Source: a virus
IMG/VR virus record: IMGVR_UViG_3300044955_000057
Span: 1 to 20,300 of that record
DNA length: 20,300 nucleotides
Direction: 5' to 3' (one strand)
Shown here piece by piece: positions 1-4,412 of this stretch. A program made the position numbers and the translations under genes. Position 1 is the stretch's first letter; each line of letters opens with the position of its first letter. Below the pieces are notes generated by a model. That model did no database searches, had not been told where the DNA came from, and saw only the letters and a list, made by a program, of their open reading frames with translations.

Positions 1-23
1 AGTGTATCACCAAAGTAATGCAT

Positions 24-70
24 CAGAGATAACCGTTACTACAAAGAGGCTGCCGTTACTTCAATCTCTG
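24..70. repeat. Inverted arms around a direct repeat, downstream of the tRNA-Ser 3' end
   Basis: Seven-base arms CAGAGAT (24-30) and ATCTCTG (64-70) can pair, and the eight bases CCGTTACT occur twice between them (33-40 and 53-60). On the minus strand this lies beyond the CCA end of tRNA-Ser, so it would sit in the 3' part of the same transcript. I see no coding gene in 1-128. It could be a further stable RNA or only trailer sequence. Confidence 0.3.
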
Positions 71-128
71 ACTCTGTTTACCTTGCCTATGAAGTATAGA
101 CTATCGGCAGGAACCGCTGTTCCGATAT

Positions 129-218
129 TGGCGGATGGGGTGGGATTCGAACCCACGGTACGCTTTCACGCACACGGGTTTTCAAGACCCGGACATTAAA
201 CCACTCTGACACCCATCC
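129..218 (-). tRNA. tRNA-Ser(TGA)
   Basis: A complete class II tRNA of 90 nt with an encoded CCA end (129-131). The acceptor stem is GGATGGG/CCCATCC with discriminator G. The anticodon stem CGGGT/ACCCG closes the loop CTTGAAA, giving anticodon TGA. There is a long variable arm, and the T arm is GTGGG-TTCGAAT-CCCAC. It decodes UCA (and UCG by wobble). It lies five bases after tRNA-Asn and is probably co-transcribed with it from the promoter at 441-476. Confidence 0.95.
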
Positions 219-223
219 GATTT

Positions 224-299
224 TGGCTCCCCAACCTGGACTCGAACCAGGGACATACGGATTAACAGTCCGGTGTTCTACCAACTGAACTATTGGGGA
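224..299 (-). tRNA. tRNA-Asn(GTT)
   Basis: A complete 76-nt cloverleaf with encoded CCA. The acceptor stem is TCCCCAA/TTGGGGA with discriminator G. The anticodon loop CTGTTAA reads GTT, and the T loop is TTCGAGT. Its 5' end lies only two bases after the long-stem RNA at 302-426, so RNase P cleavage here would also free the 3' end region of that RNA. Confidence 0.95.
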
Positions 300-301
300 A
301 T

Positions 302-426
302 AAGATCACTTAAAGCTAACACACCCTTTAACACTTCCGCCCTCACAGGCTTTTACGGGTTCTGCTGCCGGCGCATACCTACCTTTTACGTTTGGTCGCT
401 GATGGTGTGCAGCTTTAAGTGATCTT
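302..426 (-). ncRNA. Candidate structured stable RNA with a 16-bp closing stem
   Basis: The 16 bases at 302-317 and 411-426 are perfect reverse complements (AAGATCACTTAAAGCT on the plus strand at 302). A second helix follows a small bulge: CACACC (320-325) with GGTGTG (404-409). Read on the minus strand, 339-350 folds as GCCT-GTGA-GGGC, a hairpin with a GNRA-type tetraloop, which fits transcription in the same direction as the tRNAs. CGTAAAAG occurs twice inside. The promoter at 441-476 would start transcription about ten bases before the first stem arm, and tRNA-Asn follows directly. There is no open reading frame of note. T4 encodes stable RNAs C and D of unknown role in its tRNA cluster; this may be an analogue. 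I recognise no known RNA family. Confidence 0.6.
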
Positions 427-440
427 GTTGTTATAGTAGT

Positions 441-476
441 AATATAAGCTATGTATGTATGTTTGTAAACCCCCTA
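441..476 (-). promoter_or_regulatory. Promoter P1 (GGGG-TTTACA family), for the structured RNA and tRNA-Asn/Ser
   Basis: Minus strand: TAGGGGG (upper part of the element), -35 TTTACA (464-469), 17-base spacer, -10 TATATT (441-446). The register matches five other copies in the window. The first product would be the structured RNA at 302-426, then two tRNAs. The layout fits a host sigma-70 type early promoter; T4 early promoters have, as I recall, a related GTTTAC -35 element. Confidence 0.8.
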
Positions 477-495
477 GACGAACTTTTTTCTTGAT

Positions 496-702
496 TTATG
501 AGAAGTAGTTATCTACTAAAGTTTCCAAGCATTCGTTCAGATATTCGAAAGAGTAGATATCTCCAAGATCGATAGCAAGATCTGCATCTACGAAGTCCCA
601 GTTAATACCACCGCCTTTGATCTGGTTGGAAGGATCATTAACTGCAAAGTTGAAAGCTTCGATGATGTCGTTCTTGATCATTTCGCCGTTGGGAAGTAGC
701 AT
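496..702 (-). CDS. Small acidic hypothetical protein (68 aa)
   Basis: I do not recognise this protein. It is short and acidic, with no membrane segment or cysteine motif, and it ends in a hydrophobic, acidic helix-like stretch (ECLETLVDNYFS). The start is supported by a GGAG Shine-Dalgarno eight bases upstream and by promoter P2 (735-771), which drives it directly as the first and perhaps only gene before P1. Small acidic proteins behind strong early promoters are common in T4-type phages and often interfere with host functions; for this one that is inference only. Confidence 0.75.
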   Translation of the reverse strand: MLLPNGEMIKNDIIEAFNFAVNDPSNQIKGGGINWDFVDADLAIDLGDIYSFEYLNECLETLVDNYFS

Positions 703-709
703 TTGAGTG

Positions 710-757
710 TCTCCGTGTGTTTGTTTATATTAGTAATATAATGTATCCACACGGAGA
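710..757. repeat. 10-bp inverted repeat bracketing the -10 box of P2
   Basis: TCTCCGTGTG (710-719) and CACACGGAGA (748-757) are perfect reverse complements. Between them TATATTA-G-TAATATA (726-740) is a second palindrome covering the -10 element. One arm lies in the promoter spacer and the other in the 5' leader, where it contains the Shine-Dalgarno GGAG. Because the upstream arm should not be transcribed from P2, a DNA-level operator is likelier than an RNA hairpin. Confidence 0.55.
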
Positions 758-771
758 TGTAAACCCCCCTA
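735..771 (-). promoter_or_regulatory. Promoter P2 (GGGG-TTTACA family), for the small acidic gene
   Basis: Minus strand: TAGGGGGG, -35 TTTACA (758-763), 17-base spacer, -10 TATATT (735-740). An A-rich tract (GAAAAAAAA) lies just upstream, as expected for an UP-like element. The spacer holds one arm of the inverted repeat described separately. The gene starting at 702 follows. Confidence 0.8.
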
Positions 772-793
772 ACGAATTTTTTTTCATTTTTTT

Positions 794-868
794 TGGTCCT
801 AGCAAAAAGATTCGAACTTTTTCCTCTTGATCCACAATCAAGTGTGCTACCATTGACACCATGCTAGA
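794..868 (-). tRNA. tRNA-His(GTG), without G-1
   Basis: A 75-nt cloverleaf with encoded CCA. The acceptor stem is TCTAGCA/TGCTAGG (first pair T.G), the D stem GTGT/GCAC, and the anticodon stem CTTGA/TCAAG with loop TTGTGGA, giving GTG. The T stem is AAAAG/CTTTT. The base at -1 is T and the discriminator is A, so the usual bacterial G-1:C73 pair of tRNA-His is absent. This absence is known from a large group of alphaproteobacteria, which is a clue to the host. Confidence 0.88.
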
Positions 869-895
869 AGGGATATTCATTACAATGAACTTTTT

Positions 896-1489
896 TTAAA
901 ATTTACCTGAAAGCCCTACGAAATATGATGTTGCATTACTATTTAAACTCTTTGCAACCTTACCATATAGCATAGTAGCTTCATCAATACCATATGCAAG
1001 ACCGAAAGATACGGCAGATTCCAAATCAGTGCCACCGATACCACCGGCCCATGACCAACCTTTTTCATCTGGTGTTGTAATTTCCAAACCAGCCATACCA
1101 GAAACTACAGCATCATAACCTTTAATTAAACCGTAATCAACTACACCAGGATCCCCCTGTGGACCTTGTGGACCAACTGCACCAGCTACACCTTGTGGAC
1201 CTTGTGGTCCAACTGCACCAGCTACACCTTGTGGACCTTGTGGACCAACTGCACCTTGTGGACCTTGTGGACCAACTGCACCTTGTGGACCTTGTGGACC
1301 AACTGCACCAGCTAAGCCAGCTAAACCAGGAGCCCCCTGTGGACCAGTATCTCCTTTAGGACCTTGTGGACCTTGTGGTCCAGTATCGCCTTTAGGACCT
1401 TGAACCTTTACAACATTATTATTATTACCAGCATATGCTACAGTTGTCAAGGAAAGTGCAATAGCAGTAGTCAAAAGAATTTTTTTCAT
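896..1489 (-). CDS. Exported collagen-like repeat protein (197 aa)
   Basis: Residues 1-20 form a classic Sec signal peptide (MKKILL..., cleavage expected after AYA). After a short Asn-rich linker, residues 31 to about 115 are an unbroken run of 28 Gly-X-Y triplets, mostly GPQ, GAV and GVA, which would form a trimeric collagen-like helix. The remaining 80 residues are Gly-rich with alternating hydrophobic residues and end in LSGKF. A terminal aromatic residue after amphipathic strands resembles outer-membrane anchors such as that of YadA, but this is only a resemblance. Tail-fibre collagen domains lack signal peptides, so this one is probably made for the host envelope. An AAAGG site precedes the start, and the gene directly follows the CAT tRNA. 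Confidence 0.85.
   Translation of the reverse strand: MKKILLTTAIALSLTTVAYAGNNNNVVKVQGPKGDTGPQGPQGPKGDTGPQGAPGLAGLAGAVGPQGPQGAVGPQGPQGAVGPQGPQGVAGAVGPQGPQGVAGAVGPQGPQGDPGVVDYGLIKGYDAVVSGMAGLEITTPDEKGWSWAGGIGGTDLESAVSFGLAYGIDEATMLYGKVAKSLNSNATSYFVGLSGKF
1145..1399 (-). repeat. Tandem repeats encoding the Gly-X-Y collagen-like region
   Basis: Units of 27 bases (encoding GAVGPQGPQ) and of 36 bases (with an added GVA triplet) recur with near-identical DNA sequence. The core is CCTTGTGGA on the plus strand. Such repeats expand and contract by slippage, so length may vary among relatives and short-read assembly may collapse them. Confidence 0.85.
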
Positions 1490-1515
1490 AATTTACCTTT
1501 ATAATGAGAAGAATT

Positions 1516-1590
1516 TGGTGGACCCAACAGGATTCGAACCTGTGACCTACCCGTTATGAGCGGGCGGCTCTACCGCTGAGCTATAGGTCC
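1516..1590 (-). tRNA. tRNA with CAT anticodon (elongator Met or Ile2)
   Basis: A 75-nt class I cloverleaf with encoded CCA. The acceptor stem is GGACCTA/TGGGTCC with discriminator A, and the anticodon loop CTCATAA reads CAT. The paired 1-72 position rules out an initiator tRNA. The variable loop and T arm (AGGTCACAGGTTCGAATCC) look like elongator tRNA-Met, but phage tRNA-Ile2 species with a lysidine-modified CAT look similar, so the amino acid is left open. Confidence 0.9.
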
Positions 1591-1593
1591 ATA

Positions 1594-1685
1594 TGGTAGG
1601 AGTGGAAGGATTCGAACCTTCTCGAGAACGCTAATCTGGCGCTAAAGACCTTATAAGGGCCTCTTGTGTACCAACACCCACTCCC
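1594..1685 (-). tRNA. Atypical class II tRNA, anticodon loop reads TAT
   Basis: A 92-nt molecule with encoded CCA, acceptor stem GGGAGTG/CACTCCT, discriminator A and a good T arm GAAGG-TTCGAAT-CCTTC. A long variable region contains its own stem AGCGC/GCGTT. The anticodon stem AGGCC/GGTCT closes the loop CTTATAA, so the triplet is TAT, which would read the Ile codon AUA. Long variable arms belong to Leu, Ser and Tyr tRNAs. The D arm is also short, and position 8 is G instead of T. It may be a divergent Leu-type tRNA, a miscoding tRNA or a decaying copy. Confidence 0.65.
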
Positions 1686-1690
1686 AATGG

Positions 1691-1984
1691 TTATTCTTTG
1701 GAAGCAACTACGCCAAATACGATATGTGCTACAACCGAAATATATGGTACGAAGATCAGAATAACCCACCACCCGTTCAAACCGGCATCACGTAGACGCC
1801 GAATAGTAGTCGCAACCAATAGCCAAAGTGATGCGACTAGTACACCGAGTGCAATCATCGCGCCAGCTGCTGATCCGCCTTCAACTAGGACCATGCCGCC
1901 GACAAGAAGAAGGATTGAAATGATAAGAACTGCCCAATATTCTTGACGTTTGGCTGTTCCATTGAAGTTGAAGTATTGTTGCAT
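1691..1984 (-). CDS. DUF805-like small membrane protein (97 aa)
   Basis: The start QQYFNF... is chosen because AAAGGA lies about nine bases upstream; longer readings would begin inside a tRNA remnant. The N-terminus has FNFNGTAKRQEYW, the 'F.G...R.EYW' signature of DUF805 proteins. A loop with RRLRDAGLNGWW matches the family's RRLHD.G.SGWW motif. Three to four hydrophobic segments make it an inner-membrane protein. The family is common in bacteria and its function is unknown. The gene sits between a half-tRNA and a class II tRNA, so it is an accessory cargo gene. Changes to the host membrane during infection are possible but not shown. Confidence 0.85.
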   Translation of the reverse strand: MQQYFNFNGTAKRQEYWAVLIISILLLVGGMVLVEGGSAAGAMIALGVLVASLWLLVATTIRRLRDAGLNGWWVILIFVPYISVVAHIVFGVVASKE

Positions 1985-2002
1985 AATATAGTTTCCTTTG
2001 TT

Positions 2003-2030
2003 TGGTACTCCCGGCCGGACTCGAACCGGC
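2003..2030 (-). pseudogene. 3' half-tRNA remnant
   Basis: A perfect T arm GCCGG-TTCGAGT-CCGGC is followed by a seven-base acceptor strand CGGGAGT, discriminator A and CCA. No matching 5' half (an ACTCCCG-like strand, D arm and anticodon arm) lies upstream; instead the 3' end of tRNA-Leu is only twelve bases away. This is a broken tRNA gene, probably a scar of recombination in the cluster. Confidence 0.75.
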
Positions 2031-2042
2031 ACGGATATTTAT

Positions 2043-2119
2043 TGGTATGGGCGGCGGGACTCGAACCCGCAAAACTTTGATTTTAAGTCAAATATGTATA
2101 CCAATTCCATCACGCCCAC
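2043..2119 (-). tRNA. tRNA-Leu(TAA) with a short variable loop
   Basis: 77 nt with encoded CCA. The acceptor stem is GTGGGCG/CGCCCAT and the D region ATG-GAATTGGTATA-CAT is typical of Leu tRNAs. The anticodon stem TTTGA/TCAAA holds the loop CTTAAAA, anticodon TAA, and the T arm is GCGGG-TTCGAGT-CCCGC. The variable loop is only GTTTT, whereas bacterial tRNA-Leu normally has a long arm. The 5' 32 bases also encode the end of the HNH protein. Confidence 0.85.
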
Positions 2120-2525
2120 TTAAACTATTACTAATCTTTTTACGATGTTCGGGAGACTTAGGTTTGCCTCTGTTACCTCTTCCCCCGGCAGACTTATTTC
2201 CCTTTGCTTGCATTTTACGAGCTTCTTCATAACCGTATTTTTCTACCATGCGTTCCCAAGGGGACTTATGAGTCCCATTGTTTTTAGAATCTTGGACATT
2301 TTCTTTTCGAGTGCCCCAGTAAAGATGTTTTGGGTTAGAACATTTATCATTATGGCAAGCGTGACAAAGGTCAGCCGGTCTTCCGTAAATAGGGGTGTCT
2401 AGATATTGCGCTAATACACCTCTATGATTAGTACTATTACCACCTCGTTCTTTACATTCATCATTTAAATCGAGATGGCTTTTTCTTTCTTTTTGCTCTT
2501 TAATTAAGTAGGTTTCCACTAACAT
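2088..2525 (-). CDS. Free-standing HNH homing endonuclease with NUMOD3-like tail (145 aa)
   Basis: Residues 54-76 carry the phage HNH pattern with zinc-binding Cys residues: CHACHNDKC followed by NPKHLYWGT and RKEN. Residues 119-137 (GKPKSPEHRKKISNSL) match a NUMOD3 DNA-binding module. The enzyme would cut DNA to spread its own gene between phages. The start has a GGAGG site eight bases upstream. The last ten codons and the TGA stop lie inside tRNA-Leu, so the gene abuts or has captured a tRNA target. A late-promoter octamer in a hairpin lies just upstream, a layout known from T4 genes whose early readthrough message is kept untranslated. Confidence 0.88.
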   Translation of the reverse strand: MLVETYLIKEQKERKSHLDLNDECKERGGNSTNHRGVLAQYLDTPIYGRPADLCHACHNDKCSNPKHLYWGTRKENVQDSKNNGTHKSPWERMVEKYGYEEARKMQAKGNKSAGGRGNRGKPKSPEHRKKISNSLSGRDGIGIHI

Positions 2526-2535
2526 TTTAGTCCTC

Positions 2536-2563
2536 CGTGTTTTATTTTATTTATATAAACACG
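2536..2563 (-). promoter_or_regulatory. Late promoter TATAAATA inside a hairpin loop before the HNH gene
   Basis: The exact T4 late octamer TATAAATA lies at 2548-2555 on the minus strand. It is flanked by CGTGTTT (2557-2563) and AAACACG (2536-2542), which pair in any transcript coming from upstream. The 3' arm abuts the GGAGG ribosome site. Transcripts starting at the late promoter would lack the 5' arm and leave the site free. This matches the known T4 arrangement at e, soc and the I-TevI gene. Confidence 0.65.
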
Positions 2564-2588
2564 TTTTTCTAAAATTGTATGCGTCTAC

Positions 2589-2816
2589 CTATTCCGCCAC
2601 GGGAGCGTTATCGTCCTCTAGCCATTTCTTAATAGCTTCGATTTGACGTTGTTGAAAATCGTCGTTCATTTTTTCACGACCAGATAGAGATGAAACCTCA
2701 CCGGATAGCCGATAATTCCATTCTTCAAGATTATGAATCTCTAGCTGTTGCTTTTCCAGTTGTGTTCCGAATGCTACTGCAATAATAGCAAGGAAAGCTG
2801 CGGTAATTGGTTCCAT
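2589..2816 (-). CDS. Small membrane-anchored coiled-coil hypothetical protein (75 aa)
   Basis: The N-terminus has one short hydrophobic segment (about residues 5-17, AAFLAIIAVAF). A polar helix with heptad-like spacing follows (LEKQQLEIHNLEEW) and then a charged C-terminal helix (QIEAIKKWLEDD). A TAGGAG site precedes the start. The gene lies between tRNA-Arg and the HNH gene. Single-span anchors with a coiled coil resemble spanin or holin-associated proteins in outline, but there is no lysis gene nearby and I do not assign a function. Confidence 0.75.
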   Translation of the reverse strand: MEPITAAFLAIIAVAFGTQLEKQQLEIHNLEEWNYRLSGEVSSLSGREKMNDDFQQRQIEAIKKWLEDDNAPVAE

Positions 2817-2831
2817 CTCTATCTCCTAATT

Positions 2832-2908
2832 TGGCGACCACGGAAGGACTCGAACCCTCAACCTAGTGATTAGAAGTCACTTGCGCTATCCAGTTGCGCC
2901 ACGTGGTC
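2832..2908 (-). tRNA. tRNA-Arg(TCT)
   Basis: 77 nt with encoded CCA. The acceptor stem is GACCACG/CGTGGTC with discriminator G. The anticodon stem AGTGA/TCACT closes the loop CTTCTAA, anticodon TCT, reading AGA and AGG. The T arm is GAGGG-TTCGAGT-CCTTC. AGA is often enriched in AT-rich phages relative to their hosts, which is the usual reason for carrying this tRNA. Confidence 0.95.
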
Positions 2909-2920
2909 ATATAAACCTAT

Positions 2921-3394
2921 TTATCGGACAAAATCAATCTTATACTGTTTACCTTCCATTGTAAACACTAAAGTTGAATGCGAATACACATTTTTTGGTT
3001 TTTCTTGGTAAGTCACTTCGTCAGTGCAAGATTTCTCTTTGCGGTAACCTACGATCACGTTCTCTGTGTGTCCACGGCTACCTTTATCTGCACCGATGAT
3101 GCCACCCATAATAGCACCAGCTGCTGCACCGTTATCTTTACCGGTGATTGCCTTACCAGCAGCACCACCAATGAGCATACCAAGTAGTGCACTGCCAGCA
3201 GCATTGTTGCCACCAACTTGACGCTGTTCGTACACTGGAACATCGATTAGCTCACAGCGTCGATCAATAACTTCTACAGTGTCGTAGATCGTAGTGTAAT
3301 GATCCTGTACGTTACCGTATACTTGTTCACCAGCCGTAGCAGCTGTTGTACTCATCAACGTTAGGATGATAGGTGTAAGAAAGATCTTCTTCAT
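2921..3394 (-). CDS. Exported glycine-zipper 2TM protein (157 aa)
   Basis: Residues 1-21 are a signal peptide (MKKIFLTPII...). Residues about 66-103 form two Gly/Ala-rich hydrophobic hairpins (ALLGMLIGGAAG and AAAGAIMGGIIGAD) separated by a polar turn, the glycine-zipper 2TM pattern also found in the rickettsial 17-kDa antigen and SlyB-like outer-membrane proteins. Flanking Cys residues (RRCELI, KSCTDE) could form a disulphide in the periplasm. The start with GGAG eight bases upstream is chosen over a longer reading because it gives the signal peptide. It overlaps the end of the preceding gene by 68 bases. It probably inserts in the host envelope; the purpose is unknown. Confidence 0.85.
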   Translation of the reverse strand: MKKIFLTPIILTLMSTTAATAGEQVYGNVQDHYTTIYDTVEVIDRRCELIDVPVYEQRQVGGNNAAGSALLGMLIGGAAGKAITGKDNGAAAGAIMGGIIGADKGSRGHTENVIVGYRKEKSCTDEVTYQEKPKNVYSHSTLVFTMEGKQYKIDFVR

Positions 3395-3560
3395 GTGGCA
3401 TCTCCAAGCCTGTTTCCGGTGTGCCCATAGTGCACGATTGGAAGTATTCATTCCAAAAATTATTTACCATATCTTCATGGGATATATCCTCGATACCTTT
3501 AAATCGAAACATCATCCAATCTACGATCTGGCCTGCATAGTCCTGTTCCATATCAGTCAT
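3327..3560 (-). CDS. Small acidic hypothetical protein (77 aa)
   Basis: I do not recognise this protein. The start MTDMEQ is preferred because its ATG overlaps the stop of the upstream gene as ATGA, with a GGAA site just upstream; another in-frame ATG lies four codons earlier. The protein is acidic and aromatic-rich (VNNFWNEYFQ, HEEDLSYTYH) with two Cys residues and no membrane segment. It is the second gene of the unit driven by P3, and its end overlaps the signal-peptide region of the glycine-zipper gene. Confidence 0.7.
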   Translation of the reverse strand: MTDMEQDYAGQIVDWMMFRFKGIEDISHEDMVNNFWNEYFQSCTMGTPETGLEMPHEEDLSYTYHPNVDEYNSCYGW

Positions 3561-3766
3561 GGTAGTTTCCATTCCATGTTCTTTTCCAAAGCATATTCTA
3601 CTGCTTGGAGATAGTCACGATCTTCCTCGTTTAACCGAGACCAAAACTTACGGACAGAATAGTATACGTCCATCACTTCTAACTTATTGGTAAGATGCGC
3701 ATTGGATTCCATCTCACGTTGAAGCCGATCCATCCGCTTCTTGATCTTATCATCGAGGTTCATCAT
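3557..3766 (-). CDS. Small helical hypothetical protein (69 aa)
   Basis: I do not recognise this protein. It is rich in charged residues and probably helical (DDKIKKRMDRLQREME), with an aromatic centre (VYYSVRKFWSRL). AGGAG lies three bases before the first ATG and six before the second, so translation may really start at the second Met (3763). It is the first gene after promoter P3 and is coupled by ATGA to the next. Confidence 0.72.
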   Translation of the reverse strand: MMNLDDKIKKRMDRLQREMESNAHLTNKLEVMDVYYSVRKFWSRLNEEDRDYLQAVEYALEKNMEWKLP

Positions 3767-3786
3767 AATCTCCTTTTGATAAGAGT

Positions 3787-3821
3787 ACTATAAGATATAG
3801 TTTAGTCTTTGTAAACCCCTA
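3787..3821 (-). promoter_or_regulatory. Promoter P3 (GGGG-TTTACA family)
   Basis: Minus strand: TAGGGG, -35 TTTACA (3810-3815), 17-base spacer, -10 TATAGT (3787-3792). The TAG (3819-3821) is also the stop codon of the last gene of the glycan island. A short inverted repeat ACTATA/TATAGT covers the -10 box. It drives the genes at 3557-3766 and 2921-3560 and probably the tRNA region beyond. Confidence 0.78.
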
Positions 3822-4412
3822 TTCCGTAATTATTTCAACATTTTCTGAAATTGTAAACTTAATGTTTTTGTGTGGATGGTGGATCTTGAATTGTACGTCC
3901 TTATGTTGTGCAAACATATTTGACCAGATGGGGCGCCAGTTGTTTGCAAGGCGATGGTTGTTCGTATCACCCCGATCAGAATTCAAGTAAAAATCAGTAC
4001 AGCTACGAAGGTTTGGACCAAACATAGAATCGAATCCATAAAGATGCACTTCGGATGCATCGATTTTATTCACGGCATAGTGTGTAGCCATATGGCCACA
4101 GTTAAAATCCGTATAGCCAGCGACATACTCCGGTAACTCAGTATAGAATTCTTTAATATGATTTGCCCACTTTAGACGTAAATTAGGATTCATTTCAAGA
4201 AATTTCTGAGGTCTGAATCCTAAGATCCATTGACCAGGCGGAAATACACTGCCTTCTGCCATCGCCCGCATCATCTTAAAGTCTACGATGCAAGTGGCGT
4301 ATGCATTTGGCACTTCAAACGGCGGAAGGTTACAAGTGATCTTAACCCCCTTTGCGGGTTTATACATCTGTGCATGATCACCATTTCCAATTACATGAAC
4401 TACTCTACCCAT
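3819..4412 (-). CDS. GT42/DUF115-like putative glycosyltransferase (197 aa)
   Basis: The N-terminal strand ends in VHVIGNGDH (residues 5-13), like the GNG.S nucleotide-binding turn of CstII-type sialyltransferases and DUF115/MptE-like proteins. Around residue 110, GHMATHYAVNK is followed by EVHLYGFDSMFG; these families have a similar helix followed by 'a.LiGfD'. The rest is diverged and I cannot prove the sugar donor. The start has AGGAAG about nine bases upstream and overlaps the preceding glycosyltransferase gene by eight bases. It is the last gene of the island and its stop codon is part of promoter P3. A conserved phage protein without transferase activity is the alternative. Confidence 0.6.
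   Translation of the reverse strand: MGRVVHVIGNGDHAQMYKPAKGVKITCNLPPFEVPNAYATCIVDFKMMRAMAEGSVFPPGQWILGFRPQKFLEMNPNLRLKWANHIKEFYTELPEYVAGYTDFNCGHMATHYAVNKIDASEVHLYGFDSMFGPNLRSCTDFYLNSDRGDTNNHRLANNWRPIWSNMFAQHKDVQFKIHHPHKNIKFTISENVEIITE

Noticed and set aside
87-284. Minus-strand open frame across tRNA-Ser and tRNA-Asn
   Set aside because: Two complete tRNAs with CCA ends account for the sequence, and such frames through tRNAs are a common artefact.
302-426. Hammerhead ribozyme (a CTGATG string occurs on the plus strand at 399-404)
   Set aside because: The GA after CTGAT and the GAAA core are missing and it lies on the strand opposite to the likely transcript.
876-897. Hairpin TTCAT-TACA-ATGAA followed by seven T on the plus strand
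   Set aside because: It has terminator shape only for plus-strand transcription, and no plus-strand gene lies upstream. On the minus strand no T-run follows.
1159-1359. Plus-strand open frame of Leu/Val/Asp/Gln repeats
   Set aside because: It is the antisense shadow of the Gly-X-Y repeat; it has no ribosome site and is fully explained by the collagen-like gene.
1145-1399. CRISPR-like array
   Set aside because: The repeats have no unique spacers and encode a continuous Gly-X-Y protein.
2940-2975. TTTACA within the glycine-zipper gene as a seventh family promoter
   Set aside because: It has no G-run before it and no TATAWT at 17 bases; it is coding sequence.
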